DNA from: Colius striatus
Lineage: Eukaryota; Chordata; Aves; Coliiformes; Coliidae
DNA length: 64,000 nucleotides
Assembly (NCBI RefSeq): GCF_028858725.1
Contig: NC_084790.1
Location: 6,870,669-6,934,668, forward strand
Direction of reading: 5' to 3'
Part shown: positions 12,541-43,760 of the stretch, in pieces
Position numbering within the stretch: position 1 is the stretch's first letter
Layout of the letters: each line of letters begins with the position of its first letter
The notes under the pieces: generated by a model
Told to the model about the DNA's origin: nothing
Databases searched by the model: none
Seen by the model: the letters and a program-made list of their open reading frames with translations, nothing else
Translations under genes and position numbers: made by a program

Positions 12541-14160
12541 CCAAGGATTCCAGGGTTGGCATACTCAAATTGCCCACTCTTAGTGCATTTGCAGTTCCTT
12601 TCCTCGATCTCCTGGGTCTCACCCACCCAGAGACCCCTCATGATTTGAATGTGCATGTGCTGAGCCCACCCCAGACTACCCGTGCGGTGTTGGCTTAAAG
12701 TGCCATGGTTGCCAGAGGGGCTGATGGCCCCTTCAAGGGGCAGCTCATCCACCAGTAGCATCACCTTCTCCCAGCACCAGGGACCTGCACCAGCTCAGCT
12801 CTCCCCAGGCACAAGCCTTCTCCTGAACTGAGAGAGGACAGAGTTTCATGCACGGCGCTGGAGCCTGCTTCCAGCTGCAGGGCATTCACTTCTCCTCCCA
12901 CCTTTCCTAAAACACCTGTCAGCCCTGAGTTAGGGTGAAGCCTCCAAAACCCCAAAAACACTCTCTTGAAGCACAAGCTCTTGTGGGGGGGACAGGAGGG
13001 GCATCCCCACTGCTGGCTTCATGTGTCCCCGTGCTCCCACTACTGCCCTTCAGGGGGTCTGCATCACCCCGAGGCCACTGTCTGACCGCAGCCACTGCAG
13101 AATGGGACTCCTCCAAACCCTGTCAGGCCCCTCACTGCAGTGTCCCTTTCCTCCCCACACATCTGCCACAGGACGTTTTCTCTGACACTGTTGGTTTGTG
13201 CTTTATGGTTTTGTTACTTAGGCATGTGCTGAACAGGGGTTTATCTAAGCAGGGCAGATCCTAATGTTGAATCTCTTTTTTTGTACCCCACAAGTTAAAG
13301 AAACATGAAAATCTATTACTACGTAATTAATTAAAATTGGATAAGTTTCTAACTGCTGAGCTTTTAATTAAAAAAAAGGCCTGTATTACACTCAACATTT
13401 GCATTAGGAGGCTGTAATGTAACACTGCACACTGGAACAGAGAGAGTTTGGAAGGTTTGACTGCAGATCTCCACGTTTCAAAATGAAGATGCTGCTATCA
13501 GCAGCGGGAAGCCACTTTACTGCTCCCCACTTGGAAGCTTTGGTTTATCCTAGCTGAGTTTCCCCCTGGTAGCACTCAAGACCAACACATCCAGAAGCTC
13601 AGCTACATTTTCCCAGTTGGCCCATGAAGCCAGAGCTCTGAAAATGACTACTGGAGCAAGGCTGAATATTTTCCACCACCTCTTTCTTTTCCAAGTAGCT
13701 ATAGGTTTTCCAGAAAATCAGTTTTGATGGGGAATTTCAAATTGCAAATTGAAACTTCTATTTTGCAATTGTTAGCACCATTTTACCCTGGAAATTCCAA
13801 TCACCTCTCGCTCTGAGAAATGATATGTTGCTTTTCCTTCTGCTGCAGGGGCATCTTTACCCAATCTTGACAATTTCTGCCCTATATTTCTCTAGCTCAC
13901 CAAACTTCTCAGCACTTTCCTGATGTTTCCTGAGACTTGTGAGTTCTCTGTCCTATGCTGACAGGAACTTTCTGTGAAAGGATACTTTGCTGCCATGCTC
14001 CAGGGAAAGGCCTGATACAAGTCAAGCCTGATACCTTATCTCATTCTTCCGCCACCATTCATCATCCACGTGTATGAGCAGGATGCATCTTGCCCTGTAA
14101 TGGACAGTACTGTTCACATGTGGTTTGATGAGCATGGGGACACGTACCACAAAATGCAGA
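12541..14160. other. Intergenic, partly AT-rich
   Basis: 12541-13260 is GC-richer with only chance frames (up to 112 codons). 13265-13430 is AT-rich with TACGTAATTAATTAAAATTG and TTTTAATTAAAA, another possible conserved element. The rest is unremarkable. Confidence 0.4.
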
Positions 14161-14170
14161 AATGCTGCAG

Positions 14171-14230
14171 TTATGTTATGTTATGTTATGTTATGTTACG
14201 TTACGTTACGTTACGTTATACTATGTTATG
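14171..14230 (+). repeat. TTATG/TTACG pentanucleotide repeat
   Basis: Five TTATG units, then four TTACG units, then TTATA, CTATG and TTATG. The block switch from TTATG to TTACG suggests one T-to-C change spread by slippage. Confidence 0.95.
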
Positions 14231-14544
14231 ATGCTGTGTTGTGTTATAATATTGTGTGATGGGTATTCTTTCTTGCAGGGAATCTTGGGGTGTTTAGTGC
14301 TCTTCTTACAGCTTTTTATGGCTCATAGTTCTTCCTTAGGACTGTGGTGCCATCTGATAAACTGAAGATTCAACCTCACCTTGCTGTTGAAGCCTCTCAG
14401 TCTGTCTGAGACAGGAATTTTTTTCCCAACCAGCAGACAAAAGTAAGATTTTTGCCCTGGCAAGGATGGTCATCATCTCTGTTTGTATTGCCTTTAGGAA
14501 GAGTGGAAATTACTTCAGAAATAACCACTCACCTCACACTGCCA

Positions 14545-14845
14545 ATCCCATCACTAAGCCATGTCCCTCAGCACCTCAGCTACAGAGCTTTTAAATATCT
14601 CCAAGGATGGGGACTTCCTCACCTCTCTGGGCAGCCTGGGACAGCATCTGACAACCCTCCCAGTGAAAAAGTTCTTTCTAATCTCCAATCCAAACCTCCC
14701 CTGGAGCAACTTGAGGTCATTTCTTCTTGTCTTATACCTCATTACTTGGGAGAAAAGACCAACTCCCACCTCGCTACAACCTCCTGTCAGATAGTTGTGG
14801 AGAATGGTCATGTCTGCCCTCAGTCTCGTCTTTCCTCTCCATCCC
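14545..14845 (-). mobile_element. CR1 3'-end fragment
   Basis: Reverse-orientation CR1 with CATGTCCCTCAGCACCTCAG and TCTCCAAGGATGGGGACTTC, ending in a decayed internal part. A frame of 177 codons crosses it and is not a gene. Confidence 0.85.
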
Positions 14846-14999
14846 TGGGTCAGCCCAAATCCAATCAGAATGCGAGTGATGCAAGAGACAAACGACTTGT
14901 TCGCTTTTTGGAGGGTTATTGGATAAAGGTTTATGTCACAATGACTCAAGGCAGTAAGAAAGGCAAAAGAAAAGCTGCTCATTAAAGCATGATTATTGC

Positions 15000-16640
15000 T
15001 CCTTTGCTATGGAAACAATAAAATCTACCCCTTACTCTCACTAAAACCTTTTTCCCCTTTGCTTTCCTTCCTCAAAAAGAGGTTCCTTGGATTAACTTCA
15101 TCTCAAAATATAAAAACACTTTCTTTTCCCAACACTTGAATAGGCTTATTGTTTCCACAATTCTTATTTAACATTAAAGTTTAATCATGAAGTTGTTAAC
15201 CATAAAAAACTATTAAATGAGTACAGAACATTAAAAAAATTAGTAAGTATTTCAGAATGAGCACTTGAAAAGAAAATTTATGCATAGAAACAATGGAGAA
15301 TTACAATTAAGAGCTCTAGGGATCTGAGAATGATTTGTCCAGCCATTATGCAGTCATTTCAATTTAAATTAAAATTGTAACTATTTTCTAGTCTACTAAA
15401 AATATGTGGTGTCACATTAAGAGTTTTAATGGAGCTTTCTCTAGGGAATGCAGAAAAGCTAGTTAGTAGCACATAAATAACTATATATTGGAAACTGAAT
15501 AAATTCTCTGCCAAAAATCTAATATGATAAAACAAAAAATGACAGTGGATTATTCTATTTTCTCTAACGAAGCGCAGCCCTCCTATTAAACCAAAGAAAC
15601 AGTTCACAGGGTGTCTGACTCTACATGGTTTTTCCAGAGCTGACTGACAAAAATAAATAAATGTCTGCCTGATACATTTTTTTCAGCCTGATGAGCCCCT
15701 CTGTGAATTATGCTGGGTATGTTGTTCATGAACTATGACAGTATTATCTAACAGTACAGTCTTCCCTCCTCCTAGTACATAGAGAATAAGATGCTGTGGT
15801 CAATCCTGACGTTGGGAAAATTGCCTTAAAGTTTTAACCACTGCAAAACGTGTTTTCAGAAATAAAGGAAGATGTTTAGTGAGTCACTTTCTTCAAATCT
15901 ACTTCAGCACCAAGATCCAGCCAAACAGAACACACTCATGCACAAAGTCAAATCAGCTTTCAGGTAAGCCCAGATGGCTTTTGCCATTCAGAAGGTACCT
16001 GGGGTGTGGAAGTAGTGTGCTGCTCTGCTGGAGGTGAAAGCCATCTTTAGTGCAAGACAAGGCAATGTGTTTGGCCTGCCTTACTCATCAGCACTGTACT
16101 TGGATTTGAAAGAAACACAAAGAACCTGGACCCTTGGCACTCCAGGTGGGGCCTCGGTGGTGCTCAGCGATGAGAGAAGCCCCCTTATTCAATCTGTTCC
16201 TTAACAAGCCAGGGAGAGGTGCTGTTCACCTTTGCTCTGGAGAGAAGGGTTTTCCCCCTCCTTCTTTCCTAAAAACGTAAAGGAATCCACCCAATTATCT
16301 GGTCTGTAAGTGCCTCCACAGCTCAGACCAAGCTGGAGAATAGCTCATGAGGCATCTCTTGGTGCCACCCCCTCTGTTGATGGCTGTAGATCAGAGACAC
16401 ACACTGGGCAGGCACAGGGGGAGGGTGCCATGTGCTGTGTGGGATGCATGTCAAAACGCAAATGTGAGTATTATGGAGGTATTTTCAGAGTGTGGAAAGC
16501 ATCTCCCATGCTTTGGGGACAGGACAGTATAATACAGAGCTTTTTTTCTTGAGCTGGTTTTCTATTACAGCTCTCAAGCACCCAAAATTTAAAGCTTTAG
16601 AGACTGGCAGCTGCTGCCAGATATATTTTAATGAAGCAAG
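15000..16640. other. Intergenic, AT-rich block then unremarkable DNA
   Basis: 15100-15660 is AT-rich and repeat-free with TTTAAATTAAAATTG and TAATATGATAAAAC words, a possible conserved element. 15660-16640 has nothing recognisable. Confidence 0.4.
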
Positions 16641-16659
16641 TAAAATTTTGTTATGTCTT

Positions 16660-17613
16660 TGTCTTGGTTTAGTGAGGAGCCTCATTTGCTTGGTAACAGG
16701 GGGAGCGGGTTGCAGTGCAGACCCAGTAAAGAGTTCTTGGACTTTCCCCCGGCTCCTGGGTTCACACCCACCTCCGGCCCGGCTGGGCCAATCTGGCGCC
16801 TCTGCCAGCACTATTTAGGGGACGGGAATTTGAAATGCTGGCAGGAGGTGTAAGAGTGAAACAAGGTGGAGGCGACCACGCGGACCTCACAGTCAGAGAA
16901 GGAGGAAGGAAGGAGGAGCACCAGACCAGAGACCCCTCTGCAAGCCATGGTGAGAACGCAGCTGAACCCCTGCAACCCATGCAGGGCCATGGCAGGACTG
17001 AGAGCCACCAGCAGCTCCATGTGAGAGACTGTGTGGGGAGGCGGCCATGGCACAGGCCGTGCTGGAGAGCCTGCGGGCCCAGAGCAGCCCCACACGAGAG
17101 GCAGAGAGGAGCTGCAACTTTTGGGATGAACACACATCAGAGCAGCCTGTGCAGGGCTGCCGGGTGTGTGAAGTACTCTGTGGAGGTGCAGGGAGGACAG
17201 TGCAAAGCCCACCTGCCCTGAGGAGAGGCAAATGGCAGAAACCATCAAGAATAGACTGACTGAAACCCTCACTCCCTGCCCCCCTGGGCTGTTCACTGGG
17301 GAAGGAGAAAAAGACACTGGGATCAGGGCTCTGAACCTGGGAAGAGGGGAGGGGTGGGAAGAAGGTAGTCTTAAAGGGCTGGTTGTTGTACCATTCTGTG
17401 TTGTATGTTCTGTTTTGAGGTTTTATGGTTATGCTTTAGTTAGTGTTGCATTGAACTACTCTCTGTTTTCTTCCCCAAGCCAAGTAGCCTGGTCTGCTTT
17501 GTCCTGGACCATAAGTGACAATTAAGGCTTCCCTGCCCTTTGGCAATTCGTTTGGTACTTGAGGCTAATCCTGTTTTTTTGTCCCTTGATGGACCTGAAC
17601 CACTCTTCCAACA
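16660..17613 (+). mobile_element. Probable endogenous retrovirus LTR
   Basis: A GC-richer, about 950-bp block in AT-rich surroundings. It starts TGTCTTGGTTTAGTGAGGAG and ends near CACTCTTCCAACA, so it has TG...CA-type ends, and it has LTR-like text (TTGGTAACAGGGGGAGCGGG, CTATTTAGGGGACGGGAATT). It resembles LTRs I know from bird genomes, but family and exact ends are unverified and no gag, pol or env remnant is beside it. Several overlapping frames of 60-168 codons here are not genes. Confidence 0.55.
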
Positions 17614-17619
17614 AACGTT

Positions 17620-20600
17620 GGTGGCATTTAGACATTTGATAAGCTTTCCATATGGCATTCCTGCTTGGTTTCTCAACTCTTCACTGCTTTCATAGACTAC
17701 AGATGTAAGGAACAGTAATTCCCTTAGTTAGCCTGTTGACTTTAAGCAATTAGACTAATAGCCTCACCTCAGACCAAAGACAAGTCTGTGTGTTTTTCCC
17801 TTGTGTTAAGCCTATACCAAATCTCACTTTATAGACTCAATAACTAGCTCAGCTTCAACAAGCGATCATATCTTGGTTTTCCCAACTCAGAATTTAATTC
17901 TGTTGTTGTCTCCTCATATTACACAGATCTGTTTTCATCTTAACACAGGCTAGTTGCAATATCTCTGTTGGTTTCTCATTATCCTCACACTCAAAATATC
18001 CACCTGCCTGCTGCTCTGCAAAACCACACAGAAGGACAAGTTCTGAAGAGGGAGTGAGAAGAAAAGCAGCAAGAAGGTGGAATTCTCTAAAAAAAAACCC
18101 CAAAAAACCAAAAAAAAACCCCAAAAACCAACGAAACCTTTTTCATTATGATTTTAAAGCAGAAGCTTGAAAAAACATCTTTACCTCAAGCTTTGAATGG
18201 GAAAGTAAATTAAACATTTGAACAGATGGGCTGCAGGGCTAAAGTGGGAAGGGTTCACTGCTGTCTGTTCCTCAAAATGAAATCAACACACAACATAGAT
18301 TTGTTAAAGTGTCCAAACTCGAGCAGTCCTTCTTTGGGAACCAATTTTCTAAACTGTACATAGCAGAACTGACCTGCACTTCTGAAGGGCATTTCATACT
18401 GCAACAGATAAGAAGTACGAATACACTGGGAAGGACAGAGGTTACTCCATGAATTACAAAGATAAGAGAGCCAGAGAGATGAAAGGTGATCTGGATGAAG
18501 AAGGGGAAGCTTCTAGCAGTTTATAAACGTTGGTCTGGGACTATTCCTGTTAAATATCTATTTGTGGCCTAAATACAAACTGTAGAAGGTGTTACAGAAT
18601 TTGCTGGTAGCATTAAATGAAGCGATGAACAAAGAGGAACAGAAGAAAGGAACTAAGAACACATGCAGTGGAAAGAGCCTGGAATATCCATAGCACAAAG
18701 TGATAGGAACAGTAGCTCTGGTAGGAGGACAGTGTCATTACTGCACAAAGGCAGCTCCGGGACTTACAGCAATAGGGGCCATTTGATTACCTTTGTTTAC
18801 AGGAAGGTAAACCAAGGTCAGCCAGAGGAGTTCTCCATGCCAGGATGATGAAATGGAGAGTTAAAAGAAGATCCCAAGAACTTGACTAATTCAGTCTCAC
18901 AAAACATGTGTTGTTAAGACATGGCTACTCATCTACTTGGACAAAAAGTAGCATCATGGAAAATAAGAGTTAAGCTTAGTTGTAATGCCAAGAACACATT
19001 CTTATACAATGAACATAAGCTTAGACTCTTAAAAGAGGTTCCTAGCCAAGGGCATGAGGTCAGGAGAGCCTCTTGGTGCAGCACACCAGTTAATTCCAAG
19101 ACTGGCTGATACACATGACAATGCAACCTAGTTGCCTGCAAGAAGAGTGGCCTGAAGGCAGTGAAGCAAGACAAATCTTCTAGCCTTGTGTTCTCCTCTG
19201 CAGAGGCTTCCACAAGCTTGGCATACAACCATGCTCGATATCCACACAGCTCCTTTATTTGTTAACCCTTGTTTTCTGCCTCCCTCTGACTTCCACCTGA
19301 GGTCAGCTGAAATAGACTTCCAGCAATTTTAGTGGAAAAAATTGCTGATAGCACAGCAGCAGTCTGGTTTCAGAAAAAGCACAAGTGAATCTTGCTTCTT
19401 GCCCATCCTCCAATTCCTGTCACCAGATGTCATTCATCCACAGCAAGGAATATTAGCAAAAAAATTCAGGATGGAAGCCTATAAAGAGGAACCTTGTTTC
19501 ACACATCAGAGCTTGTAAGACAACTTGAATCAATTATCTCCCAGTTGTTCTTAGCTTAAAAAGAAGTAACAAGACATCTTAATTACTGTTTGTCCTTTCA
19601 TAACATCAGTCTTGTCACCATAGGGAGGAGATGGTTACACGCAGAATGTCCTTCTAAACACTGGCAGTTCAGCTGTTTCAGAATATTTCTGTACTCAATT
19701 CTTGAAATTAAAACTCAAGGAATGCAAAAGGGAAGGAATGTTCCAATTCTTCACCCCTTGAGCTCTGCAGTTGTGACTGGTGATCTAACACACATATCAC
19801 GCTATTCATTAGCTAGGCTGTTATTAATACGCCTCAGTCAATCTGCCTTCCCATCTTCTACACTTATTTCAATTAATATTCTAGGAAGAAGCCAGATTCT
19901 TGGGGAAAGGTTTGTATTGAAATAACAGGTAAGTGAGCAGGTAATAAATAATGGGCAAGTGAGCAAAAAACAGAGGTCACATAGCACCATGTACTGAAGG
20001 TACTCCAGGTTCTGTCAGCCACAGCCCCCATGCGCTGACAGCATTTTCAGCTGTTTTCCAGTCAATATCTAGTGGACTCAAATTTCAGCAACTGAACAAG
20101 AGTCTAATATTACAGCTTGAGAAGGCAGGTACTGTGCTGATATGAAGCCTTAAGCACTAATTTGTTAGAACAATAGGTTAGGTATGCTTTTATCAACACA
20201 AACCTCATTATCATGTGCTGGTCACACACTACTTCCAAGATCTCCAGAGCTGCATTACACATGGCTTAGCCGTCAGGAGTGTGGCTGTCTCCTCCAGTAC
20301 AATCACAGCTATGGGCCCCCCAAGACCTCTTCCCAGCCCTGCTCCCTCTGCTGCCCCATGGGTCCCCTGCTTGCAGCCTAGCCCAGCTTGCTGCAAACTC
20401 ACATACATCCCATGGGCACCCCACACTGCTGGCTGGTGCTCCCCAAAACCAGCACAGTCCCTCTGCCCACCCAGCAGCCCTGCCCACAGCCGGGGCCTGC
20501 ACCTTGTCCATGGTGCAGCCTGGCTGTGCCGGTGCATGGCTCACACACCCCACACACAGCCACTCCACAGCACACATGTGGATGCTTGGCTGGCACCCTG

Positions 20601-22095
20601 GCACAGCACTGACCCCCTCCCACACCCTCGCCCTCAGGCTTCCAGCCTCACCCCTGCAAAGTCCCAGCTTGCTGCAGTTCCTCCAGGTCTATTTGTTGTC
20701 TTGCTGCCAGAATCACGTGCATTTTCTCTTTCTGAATTCCTCCCTTTTCCTCAGCAGCCCCTGTGACAAGGTCCTCCATCACATAACCTTTCTAACATGA
20801 GCATTACCACATTCCACACACCCTTTTCAATATGATCGGCCCAGTCTGGCTCTTGTTACAGCCTCTCTTACCCTTTGTCAGCCAGGTTTGTGTCAGTGTA
20901 TGTTCTTGTTCAAGCTCTCCCTCTTTTCTTATTTTATCCTCTTCTACAGATAAAATGTTCTTGACCAGAAACACTTCATGGAGAAGCAGCTCGCTCCTTC
21001 CACATATTCTTGCAAATGTTTCTACCTTTTCTTGAAATTAACTAAAAATATTTCTATTCCTCTACCTGTTTAAAGAGCAGAAAAGGCACAACTTGGCCTC
21101 ATAAAAAACAAATGGACACCTCTGCTTTGGTCAGTAACTGCTTTAACAAACAAATGTCTCTACTAACTGCATTAAGGGCTGCAGATAGTAAGCAGACAGT
21201 TTTAATTATTAACCACCTCATGTCTGTCACTGGAAACTTCCAGCAACACCCAACCATCCACCTACCCACAGCTTCAGGTTCTAGTTAGGGGGCAATGATG
21301 TTGGGTTTACATACAGCAGGCGTCACTGTTGCCTTCATGTACATTAAGAAAAATCTGTAGCACACTGTCACCTTTAGGCCTTGATTAATATCTGGACATT
21401 CCTGCACAGATAAAATCCTCTACCTATGTTTTCCCAGCACTGCTGGGGCTTATGTGGCACAACCGCTAGTGCAGCAAGGTTAAATGCATAAGAGCATTGC
21501 AAGGCCATATGTGCCTTTTCCTACAGGGATACTCCAACACCCCAACTGACTCTGACATGTGCGTACTAGTTTGCATATTTCAAACTCCATTTCCAGGGGT
21601 TAAGTTCTACAGTTGAAGGTGACACTCTGAATTCATGGTAGACAGACAGAGTTACAAATGCCTTCTCCATTCCCAGTAGTTCAGAGGTGCTGTTGTTCTC
21701 AGCACAACGATCTGATGATCGCTTAACACGAGAGCAGCACAAAGTACATACACGTGCTAAGCATCACTGAGGCTTAGTAATGAGATACAGCCATGTTTTA
21801 TGTGGGATCATCATTTAAATCCTGGCACTCCTGACTTCACATTTATTGAAGACAGTCCTATTTTGTACAACATTGAGCATATAGTCTAACTCTGGGAATC
21901 ACAGCTGTGACTTAGTTAATGATCTCAATAAATCCTACTTAAGCAGAGACAAGAAGAGAATTATGCAAATGACTGTTTCTGCACCACATGTACAGACAGC
22001 TGAAGACATACAAAAATAAGCCTCAGTGTACAAACACCAACATTTTAACCTACATATATGAAAAATATGGAAGAGGACGAACAGCTGACAGTATT
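17620..22095. other. Intergenic downstream of MELK
   Basis: Mostly ordinary sequence. 20290-20690 is strikingly C-rich with few Gs on the plus strand and supports overlapping frames of up to 183 codons that look like composition artefacts. No gene recognised. Confidence 0.45.
18088..18131 (+). repeat. A/C-rich simple repeat
   Basis: Irregular runs of A separated by CCCC or CC, an impure A(n)C(n) low-complexity tract. Confidence 0.8.
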
Positions 22096-22099
22096 TAAG

Positions 22100-22285
22100 G
22101 AGTCACAGTTGCAAAACATTTATTACAAACTTCATATTAAACAAAACATACAAAGAGGGACAGTTATAAGCCCAAGGAAGATGACAGTTTTCAAGTATAG
22201 CTGTGAAGGCGACAGAATCTTTGTGGAACATTGTGACTAAGGCCTCAGTACAAAAGTGCTGCTTTCCAAGCACACCGTCAGCTCG
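22100..22285 (-). other. MELK: MELK 3' UTR
   Basis: Sequence between the MELK stop and the polyadenylation signal, giving a short 3' UTR of roughly 165-190 nt. The exact cleavage site cannot be seen. Confidence 0.6.
22119..22124 (-). terminator. MELK: MELK polyadenylation signal AATAAA
   Basis: TTTATT on the plus strand reads AATAAA on the MELK strand, 162 nt past the stop codon. It is the first canonical hexamer downstream of the stop. Confidence 0.65.
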
Positions 22286-43101
<20,816 letters not shown>

Positions 43102-43142
43102 CTCCAGCGCGCCTCAGCATCCACCCGGTGCCTCCGCTACCG

Positions 43143-43148
43143 TTCAAA
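43143..43148 (-). promoter_or_regulatory. CHR-like element TTTGAA
   Basis: Reads GGAGATTTGAACGG on the MELK strand, about 45 nt upstream of the ATG. TTTGAA is one of the cell-cycle gene homology region consensus forms bound by DREAM/MuvB. CHR control of mitotic genes, MELK among them, is established; use of this copy is inferred from motif and position. Confidence 0.55.
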
Positions 43149-43185
43149 TCTCCCCACAGAGCCGCCGCTTCCGGCCGCGGCGCCC

Positions 43186-43198
43186 AGGGCGCCAATCA
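43186..43198 (-). promoter_or_regulatory. Overlapping E2F-like and NF-Y (CCAAT) sites
   Basis: The plus strand reads GGCGCCAATCAA, with CCAAT at 43192-43196. The minus strand reads TTGATTGGCGCC, combining an inverted CCAAT box with an E2F-like GGCGCC. It lies about 45 nt upstream of the CHR-like box, the usual NF-Y/CHR order in cell-cycle promoters. Confidence 0.5.
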
Positions 43199-43429
43199 AC
43201 GCGCGGCGCTCGGCGGAAGAGGCTGGACGGCGCTGTGCATTAAGGGAGAGAGGTCGAGACGGAGCGCGGGTGTCGCTATGGTGGGAGAGGCTCAGTTGGT
43301 ATCTCGCCGTTAAGACGGCCCCAGCCGCGCCTTGTCCCGACAGAGACGGGAGACAGCGCCCTCTCCCATCGAGGAGGCCGCCGCCTTCTGCAATGTGCCG
43401 GGGCTGGCGCGGGGCCTGCCGCCACACAC

Positions 43430-43437
43430 AAGATGGC
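43430..43437 (+). promoter_or_regulatory. YY1-like AAGATGGC
   Basis: AAGATGGCTGCC is close to the YY1 consensus AAnATGGCGGC often found at or just after transcription starts. Its plus orientation points away from MELK, which would fit a divergent start site. Low information alone. Confidence 0.35.
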
Positions 43438-43460
43438 TGCCCGGGCCGCCCCCTGAGGAG

Positions 43461-43485
43461 ACTACGTGTCCCAGCGTGCTCCGCG
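43461..43485 (+). promoter_or_regulatory. ZNF143/SBS-like element with ACTAC extension
   Basis: Begins ACTACGTGTCCCAGC and continues GTGCTCCGCG. It matches the layout of the long ZNF143 (Staf) motif: ACTACA, then the TTCCCAGMATGC core, then a CCGCG tail. Such sites mark promoter-proximal positions and are common at divergent promoters. Match judged by eye. Confidence 0.5.
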
Positions 43486-43760
43486 GCGCGGCCCTGCATG
43501 ACGCAGGGTCCCTCCGCCTCCGGCCCCGGCCCCTGCCCCGCGCCGCCTCCGAGCAGCCCGGGGTGGGCGCGGAGTGCGGGTGGAAGGGCGGCGTTAGCTC
43601 CGGTGAGGCTGTGCTGATGGGCTGCCGTTGTTACTGAAAACCCTCTCGCAGGAGAGTTTCCACCATTCCAGTGACTGTGAGAAAGCAGGCGATCCTTTAC
43701 AGGGCGCGGGGTGCGTGGCGATGGCTCCTACCGACGCACGCACGGCGAGAAATGAAAGCG

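Larger units (their letters stand above)
43102..43760. promoter_or_regulatory. MELK: CpG-island promoter of MELK, possibly bidirectional
   Basis: GC- and CpG-rich block just upstream of the MELK ATG, unlike the AT-rich flanks. It holds a CHR-like box, a CCAAT box, an E2F-like site, an ETS-like CCGGAAG (minus strand, about 43168-43174), a YY1-like AAGATGGC (43430-43437) and a ZNF143-like element (43461-43485). Short open frames inside it are typical CpG-island by-products, and none resembles a protein I know. Confidence 0.8.

Noticed and set aside
14452-14985. 177-codon plus-strand frame
   Set aside because: Most of it is a reverse CR1 3' end.
16811-17317. 168-codon minus-strand frame
   Set aside because: Inside the LTR-like block at 16.7-17.6 kb, overlapping frames on both strands.
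20215-20766. 183-codon frame and several overlapping ones
   Set aside because: Due to C-rich composition; low-complexity peptide rich in Pro, His and Ser.
43137-43617. Frames of 101-120 codons in the MELK CpG island
   Set aside because: Composition effect in CpG-rich promoter DNA; no homology.
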